From: Arthrobacter jinronghuae
Lineage (GTDB): Bacteria; Actinomycetota; Actinomycetes; Actinomycetales; Micrococcaceae
Direction of reading: 5' to 3'
DNA length: 64,000 bases
Assembly: GCF_025244825.1 (NCBI RefSeq)
Contig: NZ_CP104263.1
Coordinates: 1,054,001 to 1,118,000 of the forward strand
The position numbers and the translations under genes are program-made. Shown in pieces: positions 45,508 to 54,850 of the stretch. Positions within the stretch are counted from its first letter, which is position 1. Each line of letters begins with the position of its first letter. The notes beneath the pieces were generated by a model, which searched no databases, was not told the DNA's origin, and saw only the letters and a program-made list of their open reading frames with translations.

Positions 45508-46902
45508 TCAGCTCTTGGACTCAACCAGCAGGGGAACCTCGATCTGCTCGGAATCGTCCGCGAAGGGATCGCCCTGGCGGCGTGCGTTGTACAGTCCGCT
45601 GTCCAGCAGTCCGTTGCGCCGGGCCACGAGGGTGGGGACCACCGTCTGGCCGGCCACGTTCACGGCGGTGCGGCCCATGTCCAGGATCGGATCGATGGCC
45701 AGCAGCAGGCCGACGCCGGCCAGCGGCAGGCCGAGGGTGGACAGGGTCAGCGTGAGCATCACGACGGCGCCGGTGGTGCCGGCGGTTGCGGCGGAACCCA
45801 GGACCGAAACCAGTGCAATCAGCAGGTAGTCGGTGAAGACCAGGTCCACGTTGAAGAACTGTGCCACGAAGATCGCGGAGACGGCCGGGTAGATGGAGGC
45901 GCAGCCGTCCATCTTGGTGGTTGCACCCAGGGGCACGGCGAAGGATGCGTAGGCGCGGGGCACGCCGAGGTTGCGCTCGGTCACTCGCTGGGTCAGCGGC
46001 AGCGTTCCCACCGAGGAGCGGGAAACGAAGGCGAGCTGGATGGCGGGCCAGGCGCCGGAGAACCACTGGCGGACGGAGAGGCCGTGGGCCTTGATCAGTG
46101 CCGGGTAGACACCGAACAGCACCAGGAACAGGCCGAGGTAAACGGTGAGGGCGAACATGCCCAGGGATCCGATGGTGTCCCAGCCGTAGGTGGCGACGGC
46201 GGTGCCGATGAGGCCGACCGTGCCAACCGGTGCGAGGCGGATGATCCACCACAGGACCTTCTGGATGACGGCCAGCGCCGAGGCATTCAGGGCCAGGAAC
46301 GCTTCGGCGGGCTTGCCGACCTTGAGGGCGGCGATGCCGACGGCGATCGCGATCACGAGGATCTGCAGCACGTTGAAGCTGACGCTAGTGGTGACGTCAC
46401 CGGACTCCGCCACCTTGGAGCTGGCACCGAGTCCCAGGAAGTTGGCCGGCACCAGTCCGGTCAGGAAGCCCACCCAGCTGCCCTGGCTGCCGTTGAACTC
46501 CTCACCCTGGCTCACGTCGGCGTTGTTGCCGGGCTGCAGGAAGAAGCCGAGCAGGATGCCGATGACAACGCTGATGAGTGCCGTAATGGCGAACCAGAGC
46601 AGCGTCTGCCAGGCCAGGCGGGCGGCGTTGGACACGGCCCGGAGGTTGGCGATGGAGCTGACCACGGCGGTGAAGATCAGCGGAACAACGGCGGCCTTCA
46701 ACAGCGAGACGTAGCTCGTGCCGATGGTGTCCAGAGTGGTGGTGAGCCAGTTCGGCTCATCGTCAACGGTGCCCATTGACTTGGCCAGCAGGCCCAGCGC
46801 CAGGCCCGCAATAAGGGCGGCGATGATCTGCGGTCCGAAGGACGTTACCCACTTGGGCAGCCGCCGGGCGGGGGATTCAGGGGAGGAGGTCTGTGAGGTC
46901 AC
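45508..46902 (-). CDS. Dicarboxylate/amino acid:cation symporter (DAACS family)
   Basis: A 464-residue transporter related to GltP/DctA, taking up C4-dicarboxylates or glutamate/aspartate with Na+ or H+. About eight helices and two re-entrant loops are seen, with the serine-rich SRSSVGTLPLTQ loop, then VPLGATTKMDGCA (the NMDG-like motif reads KMDG) and the final TAVNVAGQTV. The Asn of the usual NMDGT is Lys here, which may alter ion or substrate binding. It sits as an insertion between maf and the DUF885 gene. Confidence 0.9.
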   Translation of the reverse strand: MTSQTSSPESPARRLPKWVTSFGPQIIAALIAGLALGLLAKSMGTVDDEPNWLTTTLDTIGTSYVSLLKAAVVPLIFTAVVSSIANLRAVSNAARLAWQTLLWFAITALISVVIGILLGFFLQPGNNADVSQGEEFNGSQGSWVGFLTGLVPANFLGLGASSKVAESGDVTTSVSFNVLQILVIAIAVGIAALKVGKPAEAFLALNASALAVIQKVLWWIIRLAPVGTVGLIGTAVATYGWDTIGSLGMFALTVYLGLFLVLFGVYPALIKAHGLSVRQWFSGAWPAIQLAFVSRSSVGTLPLTQRVTERNLGVPRAYASFAVPLGATTKMDGCASIYPAVSAIFVAQFFNVDLVFTDYLLIALVSVLGSAATAGTTGAVVMLTLTLSTLGLPLAGVGLLLAIDPILDMGRTAVNVAGQTVVPTLVARRNGLLDSGLYNARRQGDPFADDSEQIEVPLLVESKS

Positions 46903-47025
46903 GGAAAGACTCTAGCCGTGCGCCATTATCAGAACTGCCTCAAAGTTGCGAAATGTGACGGACCGAAAAAGCTGCGGCAGGTACCTGGTGGTGGCCGGAT
47001 CCGCGCCGTTACTGCCAGGAAACGG

Positions 47026-47055
47026 CAGTGGCCCGGGAAACTCCCCGGGCCACTG
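47026..47055 (-). terminator. Stem-loop after the DUF885 gene
   Basis: Perfect arms CAGTGGCCCGGG (47026-47037) and CCCGGGCCACTG (47044-47055), 6-base loop. The lower-strand side lacks a long T-run, so it may be a weak or rho-assisted terminator. Confidence 0.65.
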
Positions 47056-47074
47056 TGACTAAGATCGCAGGTGC

Positions 47075-48805
47075 TTACTTCCCAAGCAGGGCCCGCCGCA
47101 GCGTGTCCAGTCCCACGGAGCCGAGCTGCAGGGCCCGGGTGTGGAAAGCCTTCTCATCGAACGCCTCGCCCTCCCGGCTGCGGACCTCGTCGCGGATCTG
47201 TTCCCAGAGCCGCTGGCCCAGCTTGTAGGAGGGGGCCTGGCCCGGCCAGCCCAGGTACCGGGTGAACTCGAAGTTCAGCTGTCCCTCGCTGATGGTCATG
47301 TTCTCCTTCAGGAACGCGTAGCCCTTGTCGGCGGTCCAGGTGCCTTCGCCCCAGCGTTCCGGGATTTCCAGTTCGAGGTGGACTCCGATGTCGAAGACCA
47401 CGCGTGCGGCACGCATCCGCTGCGCGTCCAGCATTCCCATCCGGTCGCCCGGGTCGCTGAGGTAGCCCAGCTGCTCCATGAGCCGTTCGGCGTACAGCGC
47501 CCAGCCCTCGCCGTGGCCGGAAACCCAGCAGATGTTCCGCCGCCAGTCGTTGAGCAGCCCGCGGGAGGCGGTCGCCGTCGCAATCTGCAGGTGGTGCCCC
47601 GGAACGCCCTCGTGGTAGACGGTGGTGGTTTCCTGCCAGGTGGTGAAGGTGTCCTCGCCGGCCGGCACGGACCACCACATGCGGCCCGGACGGGAGAAGT
47701 CGTCGCTGGGGCCGGTGTAGTAGATCCCGCCCTCCTGCGTGGGGGCAATCATGCACTCGATCCGGCGCATCGGTTCGCTGATCTCGAAGTGGGATCCGGA
47801 CAGATCGGCGACGGCACGGTCCGCCAGGTCCTGCATCCAGGCCTGCAGCTCTTCGGTTCCGTGCAGCTGGCGTGCCGGGTCCTCATCGAGGATGCGCATG
47901 GCTTCAGCCACGGTGGCGCCGGGCCGGATCTGCTCGGCCACGGCTTCCTGCTCGGCGATGATGCGGTCCAGTTCCTCCACGCCCCACTGGTAGGTCTCTT
48001 CCAAGTCAACGGCGGATCCGAGGAACTGGCGGGACATCAGTGCGTAACGCTCTCGGCCCACGGCGTCTGCGGCAGGGGCCGCCGGAAGCAATTCCTCTTC
48101 AAGGAACGAAGCGAGGCTGGTGTAGGCCCGGCGGGCCGCGTCGGCGCCGGTCCGCAGGTCTGCGCGAAGTGAGGCGGGCAGCTCCGCGCCGCCGGGCAGG
48201 GAGGCGTTGGCGGCAAGGGCGTCAAAGAATCCGCCGTCCTCGGCATAGGCGGAGGCCTGCTCAATGACGATCTTCACCTGCCGGCGGGCGGCTGACAGGC
48301 CGCGTGCGATGCCGCTGCGCAGGCTGGTGATGTAGCCGGCGACGGCGTCGTCCACGTTGTTCAGGCGGCCCGCAATATGGTGCCACTGCTCCTCGGTGTC
48401 CGTGGGCATCAGGTCGAAGATGCTGCGGATTCTCTGCGCGGGGGAAGCAATGTTGTTCAGCTCCGCCAGGCCCCAGCCGGACTCGTGGATCTCCAGGTCC
48501 AGGCCGAGGCGCTCGTGCATGGCGTCAAGGGTCACGCTGTCGACGTCGTCAGCGGGCTGCAGTCCGTCCAGCCGTCCGAGCGTCTCCCGGACGGCTTCGG
48601 CCATGGACTCCAGACCGGCAGGCGAGTAGTCGCCGTATTCGGTTTCCCGGCCGGGGATGCCCAGGGACGTGGCGAGGGACGGGTCCAGCTGCAGGAGCGT
48701 GGCGGTGAAGGCATCGGCAACGGCGTCGATGGCGGTGGGCTGGCGTACCGGGGCACTGCTGGCAGCGGCGGACGCGGGCACGAAAGGAGGTGTCTGTTGG
48801 GTCAC
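47075..48805 (-). CDS. DUF885 family protein, putative zinc peptidase-like hydrolase
   Basis: A 576-residue cytoplasmic protein of the DUF885 family. Its key motif HEGVPGHHLQ (near residue 390) is a gluzincin-like HExxH variant, followed by EGWALYAERLMEQLG with the third ligand candidate Glu. Helical content is high throughout, like M3/M32 peptidases. No signal peptide. Substrate unknown. It lies between accE and the symporter gene. Confidence 0.9.
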   Translation of the reverse strand: MTQQTPPFVPASAAASSAPVRQPTAIDAVADAFTATLLQLDPSLATSLGIPGRETEYGDYSPAGLESMAEAVRETLGRLDGLQPADDVDSVTLDAMHERLGLDLEIHESGWGLAELNNIASPAQRIRSIFDLMPTDTEEQWHHIAGRLNNVDDAVAGYITSLRSGIARGLSAARRQVKIVIEQASAYAEDGGFFDALAANASLPGGAELPASLRADLRTGADAARRAYTSLASFLEEELLPAAPAADAVGRERYALMSRQFLGSAVDLEETYQWGVEELDRIIAEQEAVAEQIRPGATVAEAMRILDEDPARQLHGTEELQAWMQDLADRAVADLSGSHFEISEPMRRIECMIAPTQEGGIYYTGPSDDFSRPGRMWWSVPAGEDTFTTWQETTTVYHEGVPGHHLQIATATASRGLLNDWRRNICWVSGHGEGWALYAERLMEQLGYLSDPGDRMGMLDAQRMRAARVVFDIGVHLELEIPERWGEGTWTADKGYAFLKENMTISEGQLNFEFTRYLGWPGQAPSYKLGQRLWEQIRDEVRSREGEAFDEKAFHTRALQLGSVGLDTLRRALLGK

Positions 48806-48849
48806 AAAGGTAGCCTAACCGCAGAGCGGCACGCCGGTCTTGTTTGTGA

Positions 48850-49083
48850 CTAGCGGAAACTCCGCCGCCAGGACCCGGGCCCGGGCTTCGGGTCCAGGCG
48901 CAGGTTCCGCCGCCGTGCCCACGCGCGGTGGGCCGGGCGGACAGGAGGCAGGGGTGCGGTCTGTGCTCCCAACCCGGCGACGACGGCGGCCAGGGCCGCG
49001 AGTTCCTCGTCCGTCGGGGAGCCGGAAACCACCGAAAACAACGGCTCCGGAGCCGGTTCCGGAGCTGCGCCGTCGATGCTCAC
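48850..49083 (-). CDS. accE: Acyl-CoA carboxylase epsilon subunit
   Basis: A 77-residue helper subunit that bridges alpha and beta subunits of actinobacterial acyl-CoA carboxylases. It has the family pattern [23 protein letters not shown] at residues 16-38 and an Arg/Trp-rich tail ([12 protein letters not shown] and WRRSFR). Its start overlaps the accD5 stop by 4 bases (ATGA), which fixes the start and shows translational coupling. Confidence 0.9.
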   Translation of the reverse strand: MSIDGAAPEPAPEPLFSVVSGSPTDEELAALAAVVAGLGAQTAPLPPVRPAHRAWARRRNLRLDPKPGPGSWRRSFR

Positions 49084-50675
49084 AGCGGCATGTTCCCGTG
49101 CTTCTTGGCGGGCAGGGATGCCCGCTTGTCCCGCAGCGCACGCAGGCCCCTGATCAGCTGCAGGCGGGTCTCCGAAGGGGCAATGACGGCGTCCACGTAA
49201 CCGAGCTCGGCCGCCTGGTAGGGGTTGAGCAGCTCGTCTTCATACTGCTCGATGTACTGGCGCCGGACGTCCTCAACGTCCCCGCCGGCGTCGGCCGCTG
49301 CCTTGAGCGGTGCCCGGTAGAGGATGTTCACCGCACCCTGTGCGCCCATCACGCCGATCTGTGCTGTGGGCCAGGCGAGGTTAATGTCCGCGCCGAGCTT
49401 CTTCGAGCCCATCACGATGTAGGCGCCGCCGTAGGCCTTGCGGGTAATGACCGTCAGCTTGGGAACCGTGGCCTCGGCGTAGGCGTAGAGGAGCTTGGCG
49501 CCGCGGCGGATGATGCCCTGGAACTCCTGGTCCTTGCCCGGCAGGAAGCCCGGCACGTCCACGAAGGTCAGGATCGGGATATTGAAGGCGTCGCAGTTGC
49601 GGACAAACCGGGCCGCTTTCTCGGAGGCGGCGATGTCCAGGGTGCCGGCAAACTGCATGGGCTGGTTGGCCACGATGCCTACGGTGTGGCCCTCCATGCG
49701 GCCGTAGCCGATGATCACGTTCGGGGCGTACAGCGCCTGCATTTCCAAGAAGTGCCCGTCGTCCAGGACGGTCTCAATGACGGTGCGGATGTCATAGGGC
49801 TGGTTCGCGGAGTCAGGGATCAGCTCATCCAGGGCCAGATCGGCGTCGGTGGTTTCCGGATCGGAATCGAACGCGGTCAGCGGCGCTTCGGCCAGGTTGT
49901 TCGACGGAAGGAAATCGAGCAGTTCGCGCACGAACTCCACGGCGTCCTCTTCGTCGGAGGCGAGATAGGCGGAGGTGCCCGTGTTGGCATTGTGCTGCCG
50001 GGCGCCGCCGAGGGTTTCCATATCCACGTCTTCACCCGTGACTGTCTTGATGACGTCGGGTCCGGTGATGAACATGTGCGAAGTCTTGTCCACCATCACC
50101 ACGTAGTCGGTGAGGGCGGGGGAGTAGGCGGCACCGCCGGCCGAGGGACCCATGATCAGTGAGATCTGGGGAACGACGCCGGAGGCGTGGACATTGTTGC
50201 GGAAAATATCGGCAAACATGGCCAGCGAGGCGACGCCTTCCTGGATGCGCGCTCCGCCGCCGTCCAGGATGCCGATCACCGGGCAGCCGTTGCGCAGGGC
50301 GAATTCCTGCACCTTGACGATCTTCTCGCCGTTGACCTGGCTCAGGGAGCCGCCGTAAACACTGAAGTCCTGGCTGTAGACAGCCACGGGGCGCCCGTCG
50401 ACGGTGGCGTAACCGGAAACCAGTCCGTCGCCGAGGGGCTTCTTCTTTTCCATGCCGAAAGCCGTGGAGCGGTGCACGGCGAGGGCATCGAACTCCACGA
50501 AGGATCCCGCGTCCACCAGCAGGTCGATCCGCTCGCGGGCGGTGTGCTTGCCGCGGGCGTGCTGCTTTTCCACTGCCGCCTCCCCCGAGGGCATCGCTGC
50601 CAATGCCTGCCGACGCCGGAACTCGGCAATCTTGCCGGCCGTCGTATGCAGGGACAGGTCCTGGTCGATGCTCAA
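49080..50675 (-). CDS. accD5: Acyl-CoA carboxylase beta subunit (carboxyltransferase)
   Basis: A 531-residue carboxyltransferase that moves CO2 from biotin to acetyl- or propionyl-CoA. Conserved stretches include [19 protein letters not shown], the oxyanion-hole [28 protein letters not shown] and the second active-site [16 protein letters not shown] at 50675 is chosen because GGAGG lies 5 bases before it and the length then fits the family; a longer frame upstream is not conserved in character. First gene of accD5-accE. Confidence 0.94.
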   Translation of the reverse strand: MSIDQDLSLHTTAGKIAEFRRRQALAAMPSGEAAVEKQHARGKHTARERIDLLVDAGSFVEFDALAVHRSTAFGMEKKKPLGDGLVSGYATVDGRPVAVYSQDFSVYGGSLSQVNGEKIVKVQEFALRNGCPVIGILDGGGARIQEGVASLAMFADIFRNNVHASGVVPQISLIMGPSAGGAAYSPALTDYVVMVDKTSHMFITGPDVIKTVTGEDVDMETLGGARQHNANTGTSAYLASDEEDAVEFVRELLDFLPSNNLAEAPLTAFDSDPETTDADLALDELIPDSANQPYDIRTVIETVLDDGHFLEMQALYAPNVIIGYGRMEGHTVGIVANQPMQFAGTLDIAASEKAARFVRNCDAFNIPILTFVDVPGFLPGKDQEFQGIIRRGAKLLYAYAEATVPKLTVITRKAYGGAYIVMGSKKLGADINLAWPTAQIGVMGAQGAVNILYRAPLKAAADAGGDVEDVRRQYIEQYEDELLNPYQAAELGYVDAVIAPSETRLQLIRGLRALRDKRASLPAKKHGNMPL

Positions 50676-50894
50676 AGGGGCCTCCGGGTGCTTCAGTTCA
50701 GACGCTGCCGAGCCTTCGGGGGATCCCGGGGCTGAGGCAGTGCAGGGCGTTAAGTAGGTTCCGCACAAAATGCGTGACGGTTTACCCAGTCTAGTGAGCC
50801 GCAGCAGGGGGACCGAGTGTAGAAAACCTACAATTTCGTCTCCCGCCGGTTGGTCCGGCCCATTGAGCCCCAGGCCTGGTGTGCGTCACCCCGG

Positions 50895-51069
50895 GTTGTC
50901 AGGATCCCTGCACGTTTGTCCGGATCCCTCCGGGTTGTCCCCCCCCCCCCCCGCGTTGTCCGGATCCCTCCGGGTTGTCCCCCCGGTTTGTCCGGTTCCC
51001 TGCGCTTTGTGACAATCCCTCCGCCGCGCGGTGCAGGGATTGCCACAAAACGCGGGGATTACGACAAAC
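50895..51069. repeat. Tandem short repeats of a GTTTGTCCGGATCCCT unit
   Basis: Related copies start at 50895, 50914, 50934 (cut by C-run), 50955, 50974 (partial), 50986 and 51005, mostly 19-21 bp apart. Two inverted copies follow at 51035 and 51055, and the pair 51006-51020/51035-51049 can form a 15-bp stem with one mismatch. A run of 14 C spans 50939-50952. Similar in style, but not in sequence, to the array at 44346. Confidence 0.8.
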
Positions 51070-51094
51070 TGCAGGGTTTCCCCTCCCGGACACG

Positions 51095-51114
51095 ATGTTA
51101 CCCGCTAGTAACAT
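51095..51114. promoter_or_regulatory. Palindromic operator candidate upstream of the SDR gene
   Basis: ATGTTAC-CCGCTA-GTAACAT: perfect 7-bp arms with a 6-bp centre, 28 bases before the SDR start. The form suits a TetR-family repressor site, such as those of lipid-metabolism regulators in Actinobacteria. The regulator is not in this window. Confidence 0.55.
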
Positions 51115-51141
51115 AGGAGTGAGGTGCATTACCCTGTGGCT

Positions 51142-51999
51142 ATGAGCATCCCCAACAGCACCCCGGAAACGGCGTCCCGGTCCCTCGCCGGACGCACCAT
51201 CCTGATGTCCGGCGGAAGCCGCGGCATCGGCCTCGCCATTGCCCTGCGCGCAGCAGCGGACGGCGCCAACATCGCCATGCTCGCCAAAACGGCGCAGCCG
51301 CACCCGAAGCTCGAAGGGACCGTCTACACGGCCGCCGAACAGCTGGAGGCAGCCGGCGGCAAGGCCCTGCCGATCATCGGCGACGTGCGCCGCGACGAAG
51401 ACGTTGTCCGCGCCGTCGAATCCACCATCGAGCAGTTCGGCGGGATCGACATTGTCCTGAACAACGCCTCAGCCATCGACCTTTCCGGCACCGACGCCGT
51501 GTCGATGAAGAGCTATGACCTGATGGCCGACATCAACACCCGCGGCACGTTTATGCTTTCCAAGTTCTCCCTGGATGCCCTGCGCCGCTCCGGCAATGGC
51601 CACATCCTCACCCTTTCCCCGCCCCTGAACCTGGATCCCAAGTGGGCCGGCGGCTACCTGGCGTACACCATGGCCAAGTACGGCATGTCCCTCACGACGC
51701 TCGGCCTGGCCGAGGAACTGAAGAACGACGGCGTGTCCGTGAACTCGCTCTGGCCGGTGACCGGGATTAACACCGCGGCCATCCGCAACATGCCCGGGGG
51801 AGACAAGCTCGCCGCGGCCTCCCGCAGCGCGGACATCATGGCGGACGCCGCGCACGCGATCCTCACCCGTCCCAGCGGCCAGTCCACCGGCAACTTCTAC
51901 ACGGATGAGGAAGTGCTGCGGGAGGAAGGGATCACGGATTTCAGCCGCTATGCACCCGGCGTGCCCGCGGACAAGCTGATGCCGGACTTCTTCCTCTAA
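51142..51999 (+). CDS. Short-chain dehydrogenase/reductase (HSDL2-like)
   Basis: A 285-residue NAD(P)-dependent oxidoreductase. The cofactor motif SGGSRGIGLAIALRA is near residues 24-38, the NNASA stretch follows, and the catalytic Y-x3-K is YTMAKYG. An unusual PPLNLDP replaces the common Ser-containing loop, as in the HSDL2-like SDR subgroup linked to fatty-acid or sterol metabolism. ATG at 51142 is preferred; GTG at 51124 or 51136 also possible. A palindromic operator candidate lies just upstream. Confidence 0.88.
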   Translation: MSIPNSTPETASRSLAGRTILMSGGSRGIGLAIALRAAADGANIAMLAKTAQPHPKLEGTVYTAAEQLEAAGGKALPIIGDVRRDEDVVRAVESTIEQFGGIDIVLNNASAIDLSGTDAVSMKSYDLMADINTRGTFMLSKFSLDALRRSGNGHILTLSPPLNLDPKWAGGYLAYTMAKYGMSLTTLGLAEELKNDGVSVNSLWPVTGINTAAIRNMPGGDKLAAASRSADIMADAAHAILTRPSGQSTGNFYTDEEVLREEGITDFSRYAPGVPADKLMPDFFL

Positions 52000-52058
52000 C
52001 CTGCGCTGCCGGACCATGCGCGAAGGGAATGTCAGGGCGCCCGCGTAAGATCGGAAGA

Positions 52059-52946
52059 ATGCAACTGCACTACTCCAGCATGGAAAGACCTGCCCTGGAC
52101 CCCGGCCGCCTGAGGGCGGCGCTGGTGGCACCCAACGGTCCCTTCGCTGCGCTGGAAGTGGTGGAGGAGACCGGATCCACCAATACGGATCTGGCAGATG
52201 CTGCACGGCTGCGCCCCTGGGAGGTCGCGGACCTGACCGTCCTGACCGCCGAACTGCAGACGGCAGGCCGCGGCCGGATGGACCGCAGTTGGGTGGCTCC
52301 GGTGCGTTCCTCGCTGTTCGTGAGCGTGCTGCTGCGTCCGGTGAACCCGTCCGGGCGGCCCCTGCCCACAACCTCCTACGGCTGGCTGTCGCTGCTGGCC
52401 GCCCTGGCCATGGCCGAAAGCGTGGCCGCGCGCACCGGCGTCGAGGCCCGGTTGAAATGGCCGAACGATGTCATGGTGGACGGGCGGAAACTCGCCGGCG
52501 TGCTGGCCCAGTTGGTTCCGGCGTCCGACGGCGGCCCGCCGGCCGTGGTGGTCGGCGTCGGCCTGAACGTGAGCCTCACGGACGAGGACCTGCCCGTCCC
52601 CACCGCCACCAGCCTGTTGATGGAATATGCCTCCACTACGGACCGGAACATCCTCCTGCAGGATTACCTGTTGGCGTTGGCCGCCCGGTACCGGGCGTTC
52701 TGCTCGGTGGACGGCGACCCGGAAGCCGTGCCTGCCGGATCCCGGGAGTCCCTGCGGGACGAGGTGGCGGCACGACTGGGCACCCTGGGCCGGGGTGTGA
52801 GTGCGCAGCTGCCCGGCGGAAACGTCCTTACCGGACGTGCCGTTGCCCTGGCGCCGACGGGAGCGCTGGTCATTGTCGATGACGCCGGCGCCACGCATAC
52901 CGTCAGCGCCGCCGACGTCGTACACCTGCGCCCCGAGCAGCCGTGA
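52059..52946 (+). CDS. birA: Biotin--[acetyl-CoA-carboxylase] ligase
   Basis: About 295 residues. It activates biotin to biotinyl-AMP and attaches it to the BCCP Lys of AccA3. The catalytic core has ETGSTNTDLAD, the biotinyl-AMP loop ELQTAGRGRMDRSWVAP, LKWPNDVMVDGRKLAGVL and VVGVGLNVSL, and a short C-terminal SH3-like domain. No DNA-binding domain is present, so it is a catalytic-only (class I) ligase. ATG at 52059 is chosen over 52029 for ribosome-site spacing. Its place beside accD5 matches Mycobacterium. Confidence 0.93.
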   Translation: MQLHYSSMERPALDPGRLRAALVAPNGPFAALEVVEETGSTNTDLADAARLRPWEVADLTVLTAELQTAGRGRMDRSWVAPVRSSLFVSVLLRPVNPSGRPLPTTSYGWLSLLAALAMAESVAARTGVEARLKWPNDVMVDGRKLAGVLAQLVPASDGGPPAVVVGVGLNVSLTDEDLPVPTATSLLMEYASTTDRNILLQDYLLALAARYRAFCSVDGDPEAVPAGSRESLRDEVAARLGTLGRGVSAQLPGGNVLTGRAVALAPTGALVIVDDAGATHTVSAADVVHLRPEQP

Positions 52947-52980
52947 GGGCCCAATCCATCCGCCTGCCGGGAGGCGCCCC

Positions 52981-53550
52981 GTGCGCCTGAAGCTCTCTCC
53001 CGGCGAGCACATCATCGCCGCAGGCCGCCCGCACGCCCGTTCCCTGTGGAAACCGCTGGTGTTCGCTGGAATCACCGGAGCCCTCGCCGGTTACGCCCTG
53101 GGATGGCTGGGCCGTGACTCGCTGCCCGGACAGCTGTCCGAATTCAGCCCCTACCTCCAGCCGGCGGTCGTGGTGCTGGCTGTGCTGCTGCTGGCCCGCT
53201 ACGCCGTTCCGCCCGTGCTGCGCTGGCTGGCCGGGCGCATCATCCTCACCGACCGGAGGCTGATCCAGCGGCAGGGAGTGCTGATGCGCCGCGAGCACGA
53301 GATTGCCCTTGCCGCCATCTATCAGCTGGAAATCCGGCAGTCCGTGACGGACCGGATGCAGCGCAGCGGGACCCTCATCCTCGACCTCGGACACGGGCGG
53401 ATCATGCAGTATCCGGCGGTACCGGAGGTGCACCGTTTCCGCTCCATTGTGGTCTCCGCCATTGGTCAGCTGCCGCTGACTGCCATGTTCGATGGTGTAG
53501 ATATGGAAACGGATGGGGAATACGACTACGAAGGGAGGGACGATGACTGA
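52981..53550 (+). CDS. PH-domain (bPH2/DUF304-like) membrane protein
   Basis: A 189-residue protein with two close membrane helices (about 21-40 and 54-73) and a C-terminal bacterial PH-like domain (RIILTDRRLIQRQGVLMRRE, then IYQLEIRQSVTDRMQRSGTLIL), which faces the cytoplasm. The GTG start has GGGAGG 7 bases upstream and lies 34 bases past birA. It overlaps the cyclase gene by 8 bases, so the two are coupled. Function unknown. Confidence 0.85.
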   Translation: MRLKLSPGEHIIAAGRPHARSLWKPLVFAGITGALAGYALGWLGRDSLPGQLSEFSPYLQPAVVVLAVLLLARYAVPPVLRWLAGRIILTDRRLIQRQGVLMRREHEIALAAIYQLEIRQSVTDRMQRSGTLILDLGHGRIMQYPAVPEVHRFRSIVVSAIGQLPLTAMFDGVDMETDGEYDYEGRDDD

Positions 53551-54691
53551 TACCGGCCACGGCGAGCTCGGTCCCGCAAGCCACCCCGAACCTATGACCC
53601 CGCCAGTGCAGCCCGTTCCGGTACCTCGTCCCGACTACTCCCTGGCCAGCACCGGCACCGAGATTGACCGGGAGGATGTGCGCAGGCTGGAGGCGCAGCT
53701 GCTCGGCGGACCGCGTACGCTTCGCCGCCGCGAAGCCGCCGCCGAAGCGGGCGTCTCCCTGCTTTCCGCCCGCAAGCTCTGGCGGGCCATGGGTTTCCCC
53801 AACCTCGACGACGACGCCGTCTTCTTCACCGAACAGGACCGCGAGGCCCTGACCACCGTGATCGAACTGGTACGGGACGAGCAGCTCACCGAGGAAGCAG
53901 CTATCTCCATCATGCGGTCCATCGGCCAGATGACGGACCGGATGGTGGTCTGGCAGGTCGAAGCGCTGGTGGAGGAAATGGTGGTCCGCCGCGGAATCAC
54001 CGACGCAGAGGCCCGCAAGCGGCTCGTCGAGGCACTTCCCGATCTCATTGAGCCGCTCGAGAAGACCCTCGTCTACGCCTGGAAACGCCAGCTCAACGCG
54101 GCCATCCAGCGCCTGGCCCTGCGTGCGGAGGCCGGCCTGGCAAGCCACGACGACGCCGCCTCCGATGACGCGCCGCTGCCCTTGGCGCGAGCGGTTGGTT
54201 TTGCCGACCTCGTCTCCTACACCAGCCTTTCCCGGCAGATGAACGAGAAGACCCTGGCCCAGATGGTGCAGCGTTTCGAGCACAAGTGCGCAGAGATCAT
54301 TTCGGTGGGCGGCGGACGGCTGGTGAAGACCATCGGTGACGAGGTCCTCTTCAATGCGGAGACACCGGAGGCCGGGGCGGAGATCTCACTTGCGCTGGCG
54401 AAGGCGTTTACCGAGGACGATCTGCTGCCCTCTGCCCGGGTGTCCCTGGTCTGGGGCAGGGTGCTCTCACGGCTGGGCGATATCTACGGGCCCACCGTCA
54501 ACCTTGCTTCCCGGCTCACCTCCCTGGCCGAACCAGGCACTGTCCTTACCGATGCCTCCACGGCTGCGGCGCTGAAGGACAACCCCAAGTTCGTGCTCAT
54601 CCCGCACCAGCCGCGCAACGTGCGCGGGTTCGGCGAAATCCATCCGGTGACCCTGGCCCGGGGGACCGGGTCCGGCCTGGTGCTGGACTAG
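53543..54691 (+). CDS. Class III adenylate/guanylate cyclase domain protein
   Basis: A 382-residue cytoplasmic protein. The N-terminal half (about 55-200) is helical and starts with an HTH-like stretch (TLRRREAAAEAGVSLLSARKLWRAMGF). The C-terminal catalytic domain (about 220-370) has the metal-site FADLVSYTSLS, KTIGDEVLF and GDIYGPTVNLASRLTS, as in class III cyclases of Mycobacterium. The usual transition-state Arg and Asn pair appears as VNLASR. Likely makes cAMP; the coupled PH-domain membrane protein may be its input. Confidence 0.88.
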   Translation: MTDTGHGELGPASHPEPMTPPVQPVPVPRPDYSLASTGTEIDREDVRRLEAQLLGGPRTLRRREAAAEAGVSLLSARKLWRAMGFPNLDDDAVFFTEQDREALTTVIELVRDEQLTEEAAISIMRSIGQMTDRMVVWQVEALVEEMVVRRGITDAEARKRLVEALPDLIEPLEKTLVYAWKRQLNAAIQRLALRAEAGLASHDDAASDDAPLPLARAVGFADLVSYTSLSRQMNEKTLAQMVQRFEHKCAEIISVGGGRLVKTIGDEVLFNAETPEAGAEISLALAKAFTEDDLLPSARVSLVWGRVLSRLGDIYGPTVNLASRLTSLAEPGTVLTDASTAAALKDNPKFVLIPHQPRNVRGFGEIHPVTLARGTGSGLVLD

Positions 54692-54850
54692 CGGCACCTC
54701 CGGCCTGGCTTGCCCTCCGCGGCTACTCGTGACGAGGCTCACCCCCTCCTGAGATGTGTGCGACACTATGCGGTGGAACTGCTGTGCCCGCCGCGTTGTC
54801 CGCGGCACTGCCTCGGTTTCGGTGCAGGTTCATAACCAGGGGGAAACATC

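Larger units (their letters stand above)
50676..51123. other. 448-bp divergent intergenic region
   Basis: Lies between accD5 (minus) and the SDR gene (plus). It holds the repeat tract at 50895-51069 with a run of 14 C, and a palindromic operator candidate at 51095-51114. No gene was seen. Confidence 0.7.

Noticed and set aside
50939..50952. Run of 14 C as a phase-variation switch
   Set aside because: It is not inside a gene and not visibly between -35 and -10 elements, so no switching role can be supported.
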